In this document: piece after piece, positions 1 to 8,771 of the stretch
Position numbering within the stretch: position 1 is the first letter of the stretch
Layout of the letters: the number at the start of each line of letters is the position of its first letter
DNA from: Opitutia bacterium UBA7876
GTDB taxonomy: Bacteria > Verrucomicrobiota > Verrucomicrobiia > Opitutales > Seribacteraceae
Length of the DNA: 64,000 nt
Assembly (NCBI GenBank): GCA_002500665.1
Contig: DLRY01000017.1
Span: forward strand, 40,588 to 104,587
Reading direction: 5' to 3'
Notes under the pieces: generated by a model
Seen by the model: only the letters and a program-made list of their open reading frames with translations
The model's database searches: none
Told to the model about the DNA's origin: nothing
Made by a program: the position numbers and the translations under genes

Positions 1-2
1 AA

Positions 3-1208
3 GTCTTCCTTGAAGGGGAATATTGGGAGGCAATGGGCAGGTTCGACGAGTCCCTCCGTTTGACCCATGCCGAGTACGTGGACGAGAATCAATCGGGCTT
101 CAATGACCTTGTCGAACGGGCCATAGGAGGTATGGTAAGTGGTCTCGATCGTCATTCAAGTTACTATCCGCCCGTCGAGTACAAGGCCTTTCGGGACGAT
201 ACCTACAACAGATATGTGGGAATCGGAGTGATGATCCGCAAGGTTGAAAAAGGCGTCTTGCTGACCAAGGTCTTCTCCCGTGGTCCGGCGGATGTGGCGG
301 GAATCAAGCCCGGAGCTTTCATTCTTGAGGTCGGTGGCGAGACAATGGAGGGACTGGAACTCGATGAAGTCAGTTCGAGAATCAAGGGGGAAAAGGGAAC
401 GTTCGTCGACCTTCTGCTTATGTCTGCGGATGGAGAGGAGAGAAAGGCTCGCGTAAAGCGTGATGAAATCGAGGTTTCTTCCGTCGAGCAGGCAGTTGTG
501 GATGAGAACGGTACGGCTTATCTACACTTGATCAAGTTCACGGAAAGGACTGAGGACGAAGTTCGCGAGGCTGTATCGGGCTTTTATCGGGACCACGGCC
601 TCGAGAGAATGGTTCTGGACTTGAGGGATAATGCCGGCGGGCTTCTGACCGCGGCCATCGAGGTGGCGGATCTTTTTCTGGATAAGGATCTGCTGATCGT
701 ATCGGTGCGTGAAAGGGAGGGGCTTGGGAAACGGGATTTTCTTTCCGCGTCCTCCAGAACGGTCGACGTCCCGTTGGTGATCCTGCTTAACGAGGGTAGC
801 GCCAGTGCATCCGAAATCGTGGCTGGGGCCCTTTCGGTACATGGCCGGGCCGAGTTGGTTGGTGAGAAATCCTTTGGCAAGGGATCGGTGCAAACGATTT
901 TTCCTCTCGACGACGGGTCCGGTCTGCGGTTGACCACGGCGATGTATTTCCTTCCCGACGGCAGGACAATCCACGAGCAGGGCATCGAGCCCGATTTTCT
1001 CGTTGCCTGCAGCGAAGGCAATGAAACCAAGCTGCGGGTACAGAGATACGGCAGGAGGGATTTGACTGATCGACAATTCGAGGAGCTTTTCGGTTTTGCT
1101 CCGATTCCCGATCTCCAAAGGCTTCAAGCCATCAAGCTTCTACTTCAAGGCCGGGTGGAAGACGATGGAGAGGGGCAAGCCCTGGACGAGAATTCCACTT
1201 CTAAATGA
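3..1208 (+). CDS. S41-family C-terminal processing peptidase, 5' end cut by window
   Basis: Serine protease of the CtpA/Prc family, which clips C-termini of exported or envelope proteins. The frame is open from base 3, so the true start and signal peptide lie outside the window; the first visible ATG is at 33. Counting from that Met, a PDZ domain spans about residues 60-130 and the S41 catalytic domain about 150-340. NEGSASASEIVAG carries the likely nucleophile Ser258, and FGKGSVQT the general-base Lys283; their spacing of 25 matches the D1 protease Ser/Lys pair. The family and catalytic residues are clear; the substrate is unknown. Its stop overlaps the start of tsaD by 4 bases (ATGA), so the two are probably translated from one message. 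Confidence 0.92.
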   Translation, partial: VFLEGEYWEAMGRFDESLRLTHAEYVDENQSGFNDLVERAIGGMVSGLDRHSSYYPPVEYKAFRDDTYNRYVGIGVMIRKVEKGVLLTKVFSRGPADVAGIKPGAFILEVGGETMEGLELDEVSSRIKGEKGTFVDLLLMSADGEERKARVKRDEIEVSSVEQAVVDENGTAYLHLIKFTERTEDEVREAVSGFYRDHGLERMVLDLRDNAGGLLTAAIEVADLFLDKDLLIVSVREREGLGKRDFLSASSRTVDVPLVILLNEGSASASEIVAGALSVHGRAELVGEKSFGKGSVQTIFPLDDGSGLRLTTAMYFLPDGRTIHEQGIEPDFLVACSEGNETKLRVQRYGRRDLTDRQFEELFGFAPIPDLQRLQAIKLLLQGRVEDDGEGQALDENSTSK

Positions 1209-2263
1209 TACTCGGAATCGAGAGCTCTTGCGACGAGTCGGCTCTTTGCCTTTATGACCCGGCAAGAGGGGTAGTCGGCGAGTGGGTCCATAGCCAGATC
1301 GAAAGGCATGCCGACTATGGTGGGGTGGTTCCGGACTTGGCGGTGGGCGAACATTTGACCCATTTTTTCCCGCTTCTCGATCTTGCACGGGATAAAGCCG
1401 ACTTGTCCCGTGAAGTGACGAGTGTAGCCGTGACTTGCGGTCCCGGTTTGGTCGGATGCCTAGGCGTAGGTCTTTCAATTGCCAAGACGCTTGGCCTGCT
1501 TTGGGAAGTTCCCGTGAAGGGGGTGAATCATTTGCGTGGCCATGCCTTTTCACCCTTCATGAACGTGCCGTTTCCTGCTCAAAAAGAATGGAGACGCTTT
1601 TTGCCTCATCTCGGCTTACTCGTATCGGGTGGCAATACGCTTCTTTTCTCCATCGATGAAGAGCGGAGAATCGAAACCCTTGCAAGTACGGTGGATGATG
1701 CGGCAGGCGAAGCCTTGGACAAGGGCGCCAAGCTTCTTGGAATTGCTTATCCCGGGGGAGCGGAACTCGAGAGGCGGGCGCGAGGAGGAAATGGAGAGGC
1801 TTTTGCATTTCCTCGAGCCTTCCCTGGGAGAAAGGACAGGAAGTTCAGCTTTTCCGGTCTCAAGACGAGCTTGCTCTATGCCATTGAAAAGATGAGCGAC
1901 GAGGAGATCGAGGAGCGGTATGCCGACTTATGTGCATCCTACCAGTCAGCCGCCATGGATCAACTCGTGTCCAAGACCGGGCAATTGCTTGAAGAGGGTG
2001 ACTATAAGAGCATTGGCTTATCGGGAGGGGTAGCCAATAATCTTGTTTTGCGGGCTGCCATGAAGAAGCTTTCGGATAAGCACGGGATACTTTTCCTTGC
2101 AGCCGACCCAGTTCATACGGGAGACAATGCGGCCATGATTGCCTTTGCGTCCGCGATCGATGAACGCGGCTTTCAAGTAAAACGGGAAGAAAAGCTTACC
2201 TTCCGTCCTTCCCTTTCCTTGGAGGAACCAGGCATTAATTACTCGTCTGCGTTTCCCGATTAA
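1205..2263 (+). CDS. tsaD: tRNA threonylcarbamoyladenosine transferase TsaD
   Basis: Transfers the threonylcarbamoyl group onto A37 of ANN-decoding tRNAs, working with TsaB, TsaC and TsaE in the cytoplasm. The 352-residue product opens with the family start MILGIESSCDES (ASKHA fold). It has the metal-binding HxxxH at His109 and His113 (VNHLRGH) and a C-terminal GDNAAMIA segment carrying the third metal ligand. Length is close to the 337 residues of the E. coli protein. The ATG lies inside the stop of the S41 peptidase, indicating translational coupling. No other tsa gene is in the window. Confidence 0.97.
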   Translation: MILGIESSCDESALCLYDPARGVVGEWVHSQIERHADYGGVVPDLAVGEHLTHFFPLLDLARDKADLSREVTSVAVTCGPGLVGCLGVGLSIAKTLGLLWEVPVKGVNHLRGHAFSPFMNVPFPAQKEWRRFLPHLGLLVSGGNTLLFSIDEERRIETLASTVDDAAGEALDKGAKLLGIAYPGGAELERRARGGNGEAFAFPRAFPGRKDRKFSFSGLKTSLLYAIEKMSDEEIEERYADLCASYQSAAMDQLVSKTGQLLEEGDYKSIGLSGGVANNLVLRAAMKKLSDKHGILFLAADPVHTGDNAAMIAFASAIDERGFQVKREEKLTFRPSLSLEEPGINYSSAFPD

Positions 2264-2288
2264 TCAAGTGCCTACATTAGTCTTCTGT

Positions 2289-2316
2289 TTGACTGATTCA
2301 TAATATACCATGTTAT
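2289..2316 (+). promoter_or_regulatory. Possible sigma-70-type promoter before the RHH-like gene
   Basis: TTGACT (2289-2294) and TGTTAT (2311-2316) lie 16 bases apart just downstream of tsaD. If used, transcription would begin around 2323, which would favour the second ATG (2351) as start of the small gene that follows. This is a pattern match only. Confidence 0.3.
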
Positions 2317-2635
2317 GGTTAACTTCGTGCCAGAATACCAATCTCATCCGATGCCCAGTCATGCGGGTTCAGGACCGTCAAAGGTCATTACTTTCCTTCT
2401 CAAAAAGGAGGATTTAGCACTCTTGGACGAGTTGGTTTCCTCCTTTCCCCCTGAGGTAAACCGCTCCGACGTAATCCGAGAGATGATCGTGCCCTACCTT
2501 CACGCGCTGCGCTTGGCCAAGCAAGGCAACGAGTGGGAGCATGCTCTTGAAAACGTAAAGGGTTTGGCTCACCTGCGAAGTGTGGTGAAAAGGACGAAGA
2601 ATGATTCAGCCTTGGCTTTTTCATTCTCTATCTAA
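2315..2635 (+). CDS. Small protein with ribbon-helix-helix-like segment, upstream of cysI
   Basis: No gene name recognised. About 106 residues from the ATG at 2315; a second ATG at 2351 would give 94 and neither has a clear ribosome site. The central part (VITFLLKKEDLALLDELV then NRSDVIREMIVPYL) has the beta-helix-helix pattern of CopG/MetJ-type DNA-binding proteins: one alternating strand, then two amphipathic helices with a turn around NRSD. The tail is basic and serine-rich. It ends 17 bases before cysI on the same strand, so it probably shares that message. A role as local regulator is inference from fold resemblance and position only. Confidence 0.6.
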   Translation: MVNFVPEYQSHPMPSHAGSGPSKVITFLLKKEDLALLDELVSSFPPEVNRSDVIREMIVPYLHALRLAKQGNEWEHALENVKGLAHLRSVVKRTKNDSALAFSFSI

Positions 2636-2652
2636 AAAAACAAACATGCCCA

Positions 2653-4357
2653 ATGTCTCCCGATCCCGATAAACCCAAAAGACTCTCCAAAAACGAATCC
2701 ATAAAGGAAGAAAGCGACTTTCTGCGCGGCACAATCGCGGAAAGCCTCGCTGACGACTCAACTGGAGCGATCCCCGCCAACGACGCCCAGCTGACCAAGT
2801 TCCACGGCACCTACCTGCAGGATGACCGCGACAAGAGGAAGGAACTGCTTAAGGAAAGAAAGGAAAAAGCTTTCTCCTTCATGATCCGGATCCGAGTGCC
2901 GGGAGGCGTCTGCACCCGGGCTCAATGGATCGGTATCGATGAGCTCTCTGACAAGTTCGCCGACGGCACACTCAAGCTCACGACCCGCCAAGCCTTCCAG
3001 TTGCACGGGGTTCTCAAAGGGAACCTCAAGCAGACCATGAAGGAGATCAACGATACTTTGCTGGATACCTTGGCGGCCTGCGGAGACGTCAACCGCAACG
3101 TCATGAGCCCGTCGAATCCCTTTGAGTCCGGTTTGCACGCGGAGGCGCTTTCCTTGGCCCAGAAGATTCACGATCACCTCACGCCCAGTACCTCCGCCTA
3201 TGCCGAGAATTGGCTGGATGAAGAAAAAATTGCGGTGGGAGAGGAGGTTGTGGAGCCGATTTATGGAAAGACTTATCTTCCCCGGAAGTTCAAGATCGCC
3301 GCGGCTCTACCTCCGCGCAACGACGTCGATGTTTTTTCCAATTGTCTGGGCTTCGTCGGAATACCCGAAGAGGGTAGGGTGGCGGGCTACAACGTTTTGG
3401 TCGGCGGAGGCCTTGGCATGACTCATGGCAAGACCACCACCTTCCCCCGCCTGGCCGACGTGATCGGTTTCTGTTCCCCCGATCAAGCCGTGCAGGTGGC
3501 CGAGGAGGTGGTCAAGATTCAACGGGATCACGGTGACCGCAGTGACCGTAGGCATGCCCGGCTCAAGTACACCATCGAGGACCTAGGCGTTGATTGGTTC
3601 AAGCGGGAATTGAACGACCGGCTTGGATGGAGCTTGGAAGAGCCTAGGAAATTTTCGTTTGATTCCACCACCGACCGTTATGGTTGGAGCGAGGACCAAG
3701 ACGGCAAATGGGCCTTCGGTCTTTTCGTTCAAGGAGGCTGCTTGCGTGACCATGAAGGCGAAAACGCGAAGAAGGCGATACGTACCGTGGCCAATGAAGT
3801 GGAGTGCGAATTCCGCCTGACTGCGAACCAAAACTTAGTCATCGCGCGGGTTTCATACGAGGACAAGGTGAAGGTGGAGACAATCTTCAAGGAAAACGGG
3901 GTGTCTTGGCCGGGAAGCCTTTCCGGGTTGCGGCTCAACTCCATTTCCTGCACCGCTCTTCCAACCTGCAGTTTGGCTATGGCTGAGAGCGAACGGTATC
4001 TCCCAAGCTTGATGGATGAGCTCGATGAAATGCTTTCAGGGCTTGGCCTCAAGGAGGAGTCGATTGCCATCCGGTCCACTGGTTGTCCCAACGGCTGTGG
4101 TCGTCCTTATCTGGGAGAAATTGGGGGTGGGAAAAGCTCCGGGCAAATACAACCTATACCTTGGGGCTGGTCTCTACGGCATGCGACTGAGCAAGCTCTA
4201 CAGACAAGCCATCACCCATGATGAGATCGTGGCGGAACTCAAGCCGGTGCTCGAGGATTATGCGGGCAATCGCGCCGAGGGTGAGAGGTTTGGTGACTTT
4301 TGCATTCGCTCTGGATACGTCAAGTCAACCGGGCAAGGGTCCGATTTCCATGACTGA
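2653..4357 (+). CDS. cysI: Sulfite reductase hemoprotein (CysI-like), frameshifted near the 3' end
   Basis: Reduces sulfite to sulfide in assimilatory sulfur metabolism using siroheme and a 4Fe-4S cluster. The two repeated ferredoxin-like/siroheme modules are present. All four cluster cysteines are visible at 433, 439, 478 and 482 (CTALPTC and STGCPNGCGRP), nearly at E. coli CysI numbering. Just after RPYLGEIG the first frame goes wrong and runs to a stop at 4219-4221. The family's C-terminus (VGKAPGKYNLYLGAGLYGMR onward) continues in another frame to 4357. The joint is a run of five G at 4123-4127; two more G, or one fewer, restores a product of about 568 residues, close to 570 for E. coli. 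This may be a sequencing error, a real mutation or a slip site. No cysJ flavoprotein is adjacent, so the electron donor may be ferredoxin (inference). Confidence 0.9.
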
Positions 4358-4403
4358 GCCCCTCCCCTCGGGCCCTTCTTGCATTCCTGCAGGCCATTAA
4401 CCG

Positions 4404-4979
4404 ATGGGGCGTCGCTATTCCAAGCCCTTGGGTAGAAGAACCCATTCCGATACCCAAGCCAGAATTTCCACTTTGAACGAGGAGGAGGCTTTGTCCTTTC
4501 TGGAATCCTTGGAACAGGATCCCTTCCTCCTTCTTCTGGATCAGGTTCAGGATCCTCGGAACCTAGGCGCATGCTTGCGCTCGGCGGAAGGAGCCGGGGT
4601 GGACTTGGTCGTGATTCCATCCGACCGTTCCGTCGGTTTGACTGATGTCGTTCGCCACGTAGCCGCGGGCGCGGCCGAAACCCTCACTCTTGCCCGGGTC
4701 GGAAACCTTTCCCGTTTCATGGGCAGGCTCAAGGACTTCGGCGTCAGGCTGGTCGGTACCAGCGATCAAGCCACCGGTTCGATCTTCGAAGCCGACCTCG
4801 CGGGTCCGATAGGGCTGGTTTGCGGAGCTGAAGGTTCCGGTATTCGAAGGCTGACGGCGGACAATTGCGACTTGCTCGCGAACATTCCCATGCATGGCAA
4901 GGTGGACTGTCTAAACGTTTCCGTGGCCACGGGAATTTGCCTCTTTGAGATTTGCCGCCAGAGGATGTTCTCCTCCTAG
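4404..4979 (+). CDS. rlmB: SpoU-family rRNA 2'-O-methyltransferase (RlmB-like)
   Basis: Predicted SAM-dependent SPOUT methyltransferase of the TrmH/RlmB family, which methylates a ribose in 23S rRNA. All three family motifs are visible: LDQVQDPRNLGACLRSAEG (motif 1), LVCGAEGSGIRRL (motif 2) and IPMHGKVDCLNVSVATGI (motif 3, which forms the knot). At 191 residues it is shorter than E. coli RlmB (243), because most of the N-terminal L30e-like RNA-binding domain is missing and only about 30 basic residues precede the catalytic domain. The exact target base is therefore uncertain. Its stop overlaps the stop of the convergent DUF6580 gene by 4 bases. Confidence 0.88.
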   Translation: MGRRYSKPLGRRTHSDTQARISTLNEEEALSFLESLEQDPFLLLLDQVQDPRNLGACLRSAEGAGVDLVVIPSDRSVGLTDVVRHVAAGAAETLTLARVGNLSRFMGRLKDFGVRLVGTSDQATGSIFEADLAGPIGLVCGAEGSGIRRLTADNCDLLANIPMHGKVDCLNVSVATGICLFEICRQRMFSS

Positions 4980-5578
4980 GTAGCGGGGGCTGTCCGGGCG
5001 AGGGAGCTTGTGGAAACCTTTGTCCTGATCGCGATCCACCCGAACAGCGCGGTGAAGAGGAGCGTGGCGGACATGGAGTTCCTAAGAAAGAGATAAGCGG
5101 GAGGATAACCCGCCTCACCAAGGGTGAGAGCCTGGATGAAGCCACCGATCGTCTTGGCGTAAAAGGTGTTGGTCCACCAGGCGAAGCCGCAGGTGAGGAA
5201 ATGGAAGGCAAGGGCACCCATTAACCCCCCCGCAAGAAGGCGTTTAAGGCCGGATCGGGGGCCGAGCGACTTGCCGATGAAAAAGACTACGAGATAGGAA
5301 AAGGACGTGACGAGCATGAAGGGCTCGAGCAGACTGAGACCATAGGACGGGTTGATGAGGAGGTCGCTGATCAAGATGGCGCATATCGGGGTAATCCAAG
5401 AGAGATGGCCCTTGATGAAGGTCCCCGAAAGCAGAAGGATGGCAAGGGTGGGGGAGAAGTTGGCCCACTCGGGATGGGAAAGCGGAAGATGGCGGGAAAC
5501 GCCGATCAAAAGGAGAAGCCCGGCGAATCGTAACTGGGCGGAGTGGACCGTAGCCGTTTGCTGACCATTTTCTTTCAT
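4976..5578 (-). CDS. DUF6580-family integral membrane protein
   Basis: Hydrophobic 200-residue protein with about five or six membrane segments. The pattern (short polar N-terminus, SPTLAILLLSGTFIKGHLSW, ICAILISDLLI, then a lengthy WWTNTFYAKT loop) is what I associate with DUF6580, a family resembling the substrate-binding S components of ECF transporters. The substrate is unknown and no ECF ATPase genes are nearby. It is a single gene facing rlmB tail to tail; the next minus-strand gene upstream, the NUDIX gene, ends 32 bases before its start, so co-transcription with that group is possible. Confidence 0.7.
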   Translation of the reverse strand: MKENGQQTATVHSAQLRFAGLLLLIGVSRHLPLSHPEWANFSPTLAILLLSGTFIKGHLSWITPICAILISDLLINPSYGLSLLEPFMLVTSFSYLVVFFIGKSLGPRSGLKRLLAGGLMGALAFHFLTCGFAWWTNTFYAKTIGGFIQALTLGEAGYPPAYLFLRNSMSATLLFTALFGWIAIRTKVSTSSLARTAPAT

Positions 5579-5610
5579 GTAGGGAAGGCTAAGGGATCAA
5601 CGCCCAATTT

Positions 5611-6111
5611 TCAATCCTTGCTTTGAGGAAGGGGAGTTTCGCTCGAAAGATTTCGAAGAAGGCGGTCCACGAAAGGGGCCTGTTCCGCCCGGAGCTTTTT
5701 ACGGGCCTGTTCCGGTTCAAGCATAAGAACCTGGTCGATTTCAGGAAAGGTCCAGGTCTTGCCCGAGCCCTTGGGGAATTCCAGGGAGATTTCGTTGCAT
5801 TCGGGTTTCTTCCCCTCGGGCCAATGTCCCTCGAAGGCCCATGCGAACACCCTTTTCCCGTTTTTCTGAACAATATCCCCCAAGTCGATGAAAGGCCCTT
5901 TGGGAGGCATCCCCGTTTCCTCTTCGAATTCCCGAAGGGCGGCTGCGAAAATCTCCTCGTCTTGCTCCGGTTCGCCCTTGGGAATACTCCACCATCCATC
6001 GTCCCTTTTCTTGAAGAAAGGCCCCCCGGGATGAGCCACCAGCATCCTGGGCAGGCTGCCCGCCCGGCAATTGAACAGAAGGAGACCTCCGCTGACCTTC
6101 GCTCCGGTCAC
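5611..6111 (-). CDS. NUDIX hydrolase
   Basis: Hydrolase of nucleoside-diphosphate-linked compounds. The Nudix box fits GX5EX7REUXEEXGU exactly: it starts with G of GEPEQDEE and ends REFEEETGM, at about residues 46-68. The N-terminus (SGGLLLFNC, WSIPKGEP) resembles the group that acts on dinucleoside polyphosphates or modified nucleotides; specificity cannot be told. The start is GTG, one base after the stop of the GNAT gene, so translation is almost certainly coupled. Length 166 is normal for a one-domain NUDIX protein. Confidence 0.9.
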   Translation of the reverse strand: MTGAKVSGGLLLFNCRAGSLPRMLVAHPGGPFFKKRDDGWWSIPKGEPEQDEEIFAAALREFEEETGMPPKGPFIDLGDIVQKNGKRVFAWAFEGHWPEGKKPECNEISLEFPKGSGKTWTFPEIDQVLMLEPEQARKKLRAEQAPFVDRLLRNLSSETPLPQSKD

Positions 6112-6112
6112 C

Positions 6113-6637
6113 CTAGGGCCGTCTAGCGGGAAAGGCGGACAGGTTCAGGGTCATCACTACGAGGTCCCGCCACTTTTCCCCGACCTTACGGCAGGCCCTC
6201 TTGGTAAAGATACGGCGGAATCCCAGGGACTCATAGCAGGCGAGGGCGGATCCGTTGTGCCCAAAGGTATTGAGGTGAATCTTGCGGAACCTTCCCTCCT
6301 GACTTGCCCAGTTCATGAGCTCCTTGCAGAAGGCCTTGCCAAGGCCTTTGTTGCGGTGATTCGGATCGACGATGACCCGGCAAAGGATGCCCGCTCTTTC
6401 ATTTGCCCGCACGATGTCCGCGTAACAGAGTGGTTTGGACCTCTTGTCCAAGTAGGCAAAGGAACGGAGATCCCTCCGATCCAGATGGCGGCGAAACCTT
6501 TTGCCGGAGAATCCCTTCGCAAAGGTGTTTCCTGACCAAAGGGCAAGATCCTCCTCCGACTTGATCCAGGAGGCGATGGCATCCGTGAAACTCTTCCTGC
6601 AGGGAACGAGAGTTGTTCTGCGGGAAAAGGTGATCAT
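6113..6637 (-). CDS. GNAT-family N-acetyltransferase
   Basis: Predicted acetyl-CoA-dependent N-acetyltransferase of 174 residues. Motif A is visible as CRVIVDPNHRNKGLGKAF (the RxxGxG/A pyrophosphate-binding loop appears as R-N-K-G-L-G). The C-terminal motif B is NGSALACYESLGFRRI, typical of RimI-like enzymes. The substrate cannot be inferred. Its ATG overlaps the stop of the TPR gene by 4 bases and its stop is 1 base from the NUDIX start, so TPR-GNAT-NUDIX is a compact operon. Confidence 0.88.
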   Translation of the reverse strand: MITFSRRTTLVPCRKSFTDAIASWIKSEEDLALWSGNTFAKGFSGKRFRRHLDRRDLRSFAYLDKRSKPLCYADIVRANERAGILCRVIVDPNHRNKGLGKAFCKELMNWASQEGRFRKIHLNTFGHNGSALACYESLGFRRIFTKRACRKVGEKWRDLVVMTLNLSAFPARRP

Positions 6638-7419
6638 GGAATTCTCAGGGATTTGTTTTTGGCTCTGAGGATTTCAGCAGGTTCCGGACTAAGCCTGGAG
6701 ACCTTGTTCTTGTTGACGGGATAGAGACCTTTCGTGGCGGAAAGAATTTTGCGAGCCTTGCCGTCCATCTTGTCTGCTTGGTCGAATTTTCCCTGGTTGA
6801 GCAGAATAACGGCCATACCTGCGTAAGCTGCTGCCACGTCCGTATGCATCCCACCCAGTTTTTCCAACCTGATCTCAAGCGCCAGCTTCATCTGCTCCAT
6901 GGCTTCCTTGTGTTTTTTCTGACCCTCCAGGGCCAGGGCCAGCCCTTCCCGGCAATCCGCAATGTCCGGATGCTTGGATCCTACTACGGGGAGTTTGCCT
7001 TGGATGCAGAGCAGGAAGGCTTTTTCCGCCTTTTTGAACCGGTTCTTGGACTCATCCACGAAGGCAAGGTTAGCCTGCACGGTCAATACGTCGGGGTGCT
7101 TCGCCCCGACGGTCGGCAGAAGTGACTCAAGGGCCCTGCCGAAGGCTTCCTCTGCCTTTTGCGTTTCGCCCAGATAAAAATGGGCGACCCCGGAGTTGTT
7201 ATGGGTCGCGCCGACGTCTCGATGTTTTTTTCCTTGGAATGGAAGCCGTCCCTTGAGGACCAGTTCGTAGTTCCTGATCGCTTCCTCGTATTCACCTTGC
7301 TTGGTCAAATTGTCCGCCTCCCTGTGGCGGTTGGACCAGTCTCCCAGGCTTGGCTGACCATAGGATGCCGAAGGCCATGCGATTGAAAGGATGAGGGCGA
7401 TGAGGGGAAGAATTTTCAT
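6634..7419 (-). CDS. Exported TPR-repeat protein
   Basis: 261 residues with a Sec signal peptide (MKILPLIALILSIAWPSASYG, cleaved near residue 21), hence periplasmic or surface. The rest is three to four tetratricopeptide repeats of the kinesin-light-chain type with about 42-residue period: each has the H-x-D-V/I hinge (KHRDVGATHNN, KHPDVLTVQAN, KHPDIADCREG, MHTDVAAAYAG) followed by a Y/A-rich helix. It is a protein-protein scaffold; the partner is unknown. It is first gene of an operon with the GNAT and NUDIX genes, although those look cytoplasmic, so a shared function is not evident. Confidence 0.85.
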   Translation of the reverse strand: MKILPLIALILSIAWPSASYGQPSLGDWSNRHREADNLTKQGEYEEAIRNYELVLKGRLPFQGKKHRDVGATHNNSGVAHFYLGETQKAEEAFGRALESLLPTVGAKHPDVLTVQANLAFVDESKNRFKKAEKAFLLCIQGKLPVVGSKHPDIADCREGLALALEGQKKHKEAMEQMKLALEIRLEKLGGMHTDVAAAYAGMAVILLNQGKFDQADKMDGKARKILSATKGLYPVNKNKVSRLSPEPAEILRAKNKSLRIP

Positions 7420-7600
7420 TTTTGAACCTGTTACGGATGGATCGGACCTACGACTTTAATCGAAAGGCAAATCGGGGCCATGGAAAGGAAAAAAATCACT
7501 TTGGAAACGAAATCCCTTTGCCATTTGCCCTCAACTTTTGTTGGTATTTGGTATTGTCGGGTAATTTTAACTAAATAAACAAAGGATGGAGAAAATCGAA

Positions 7601-7903
7601 ATGAATAAAACAAAAAGATTGGTAGTGGGGGTGTTTTTCGTGCTTGCGGCCTCCCTTTTCATGGGGGCGATCTTCGAAAAATCAGAGGCCAAGCTAAAGG
7701 TGATTAAGGCGGGCGTTGACGAGAACGGTTATCCGGTTTGCGTGAACAAGAGCCAAGTTTATCTCTTCAAGAAGGACCAGGGAAAGAACAAGATCGTGTT
7801 TTTCTATCATGATGCCCAGAGTCCGGAAGCATCGGTGACCAAGTCCTTTTCGGATTCCGAAAGCTTGGATTCATACTGGGAAGATTTGCTGAAAAACTGG
7901 TAG
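7601..7903 (+). CDS. Small exported protein of unknown function
   Basis: I do not recognise the family. I choose the ATG at 7601 because a GGAG lies 9 bases upstream of it, while the upstream in-frame ATG (7586) has AAGG directly abutting it. The 100-residue product starts with a clear signal peptide (MNKTKRLVVGVFFVLAASLF, cleavage near residue 30). The mature part of about 70 residues has one Cys, many Lys and a K-x-V-F-F-Y-H-D segment. It is a single gene, divergent from the TPR operon, and may end at the terminator at 8087-8120. Confidence 0.65.
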   Translation: MNKTKRLVVGVFFVLAASLFMGAIFEKSEAKLKVIKAGVDENGYPVCVNKSQVYLFKKDQGKNKIVFFYHDAQSPEASVTKSFSDSESLDSYWEDLLKNW

Positions 7904-8086
7904 TTCCGGATTAACCATAGTGCCTACGAAGCCTCCTCCTTGCGAGCTTCGTCGATGTGTATTGTTCTTGTCCATGACAAGAGTTTCAATGGGCAAAGAA
8001 GCACATTGTTTCCGAATTGAGAGGATTGGCATCCCATTTGCAGGGACCCATGCCAAGGATAGGGTTTCATGGGCTAGGCTCCATGT

Positions 8087-8120
8087 GGCGCGTGCCCCGA
8101 GCGGGTGCGCGCCTTTTTTT
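8087..8120 (+). terminator. Rho-independent terminator
   Basis: An 11-bp GC-rich stem (8087-8097 with 8103-8113, two G-U wobbles) closes a 5-base loop and is followed by seven T (8114-8120). The T-tract is on the plus strand, so it serves the small exported protein gene, giving it a 3' untranslated region of roughly 180 bases. Bases 7904-8086 contain no convincing gene. Confidence 0.85.
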
Positions 8121-8141
8121 GAAGATGGAGTTATCCATTCA

Positions 8142-8720
8142 TCAGGCCCCGGTTTCGTTCTTCATTTCCCAGTAGTCCTTGATTCGTACCCCACCGTTTT
8201 TGTCCATCGGAAGGATCTCGCAGATTTTGCAATGGTCGGGCCCGACCACGAATCTCTTGATCTCACCATCGGCGTCGAACTTGATCGCGAGACCCTTTCT
8301 TGGCGAAATAGCGACGCATTCAATGAAATCCTTTCCATTGTACCCCTTCTCATTTGAATCGGTATAGAGACCCTCGGGGTGAACGAAACTGACGATTTTG
8401 CCATAGCGGACGCGTCCGTGGGAAGCATGCCTGACGACGTCGCCGATACAAAAGGTCTTCCTTTCACGGTACTTGAATTCATTGAGTTTCTTGCACTGGT
8501 CTTCCCTGAGTCTAAAGAACTTCAATTGTTCGTTGTTGTGTCGGTGCATCGGCGTCAAGTCGTGCGGGCTTAACTGGAGAAGCTCGAATTTTCTCCTTTT
8601 GCCTCCAATGATGAACATGATTTCGCCAATGCGTTTTTTTTTGCCACTGGCTACCCTCTCGATGACGCGGTCACCGATTTTAAGGGGAACGGGTTTCTTG
8701 AGTTTCCTTTTGGCTATCAT
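8142..8720 (-). CDS. Hypothetical basic protein with two similar SH3-like segments
   Basis: No family recognised. I start at ATG 8720 (192 residues); an in-frame GTG at 8744 would add 8. Two segments share a pattern: KIGDRVIERVASGKKKRIGEI near the N-terminus and CIGDVVRHASHGRVRYGKIV in the middle, both G-D-x-V, a basic stretch, then (I/K)GEI/GKI. This looks like a duplicated small beta-barrel of the KOW/SH3 or CarD type, an idea based on pattern only. Six Cys are scattered, one pair as CKIC near the C-terminus. No signal peptide is seen, so it is probably cytoplasmic. It is transcribed alone. Confidence 0.6.
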   Translation of the reverse strand: MIAKRKLKKPVPLKIGDRVIERVASGKKKRIGEIMFIIGGKRRKFELLQLSPHDLTPMHRHNNEQLKFFRLREDQCKKLNEFKYRERKTFCIGDVVRHASHGRVRYGKIVSFVHPEGLYTDSNEKGYNGKDFIECVAISPRKGLAIKFDADGEIKRFVVGPDHCKICEILPMDKNGGVRIKDYWEMKNETGA

Positions 8721-8771
8721 CTTCGGGCTTGTCACAAGATACACCCGGATAAAGCGTTTTGCACGAAATTA

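Noticed and set aside
5623..6535. Plus-strand frames opposite the NUDIX and GNAT genes
   Set aside because: The minus strand gives a perfect Nudix box and GNAT motifs; plus-strand frames have none.
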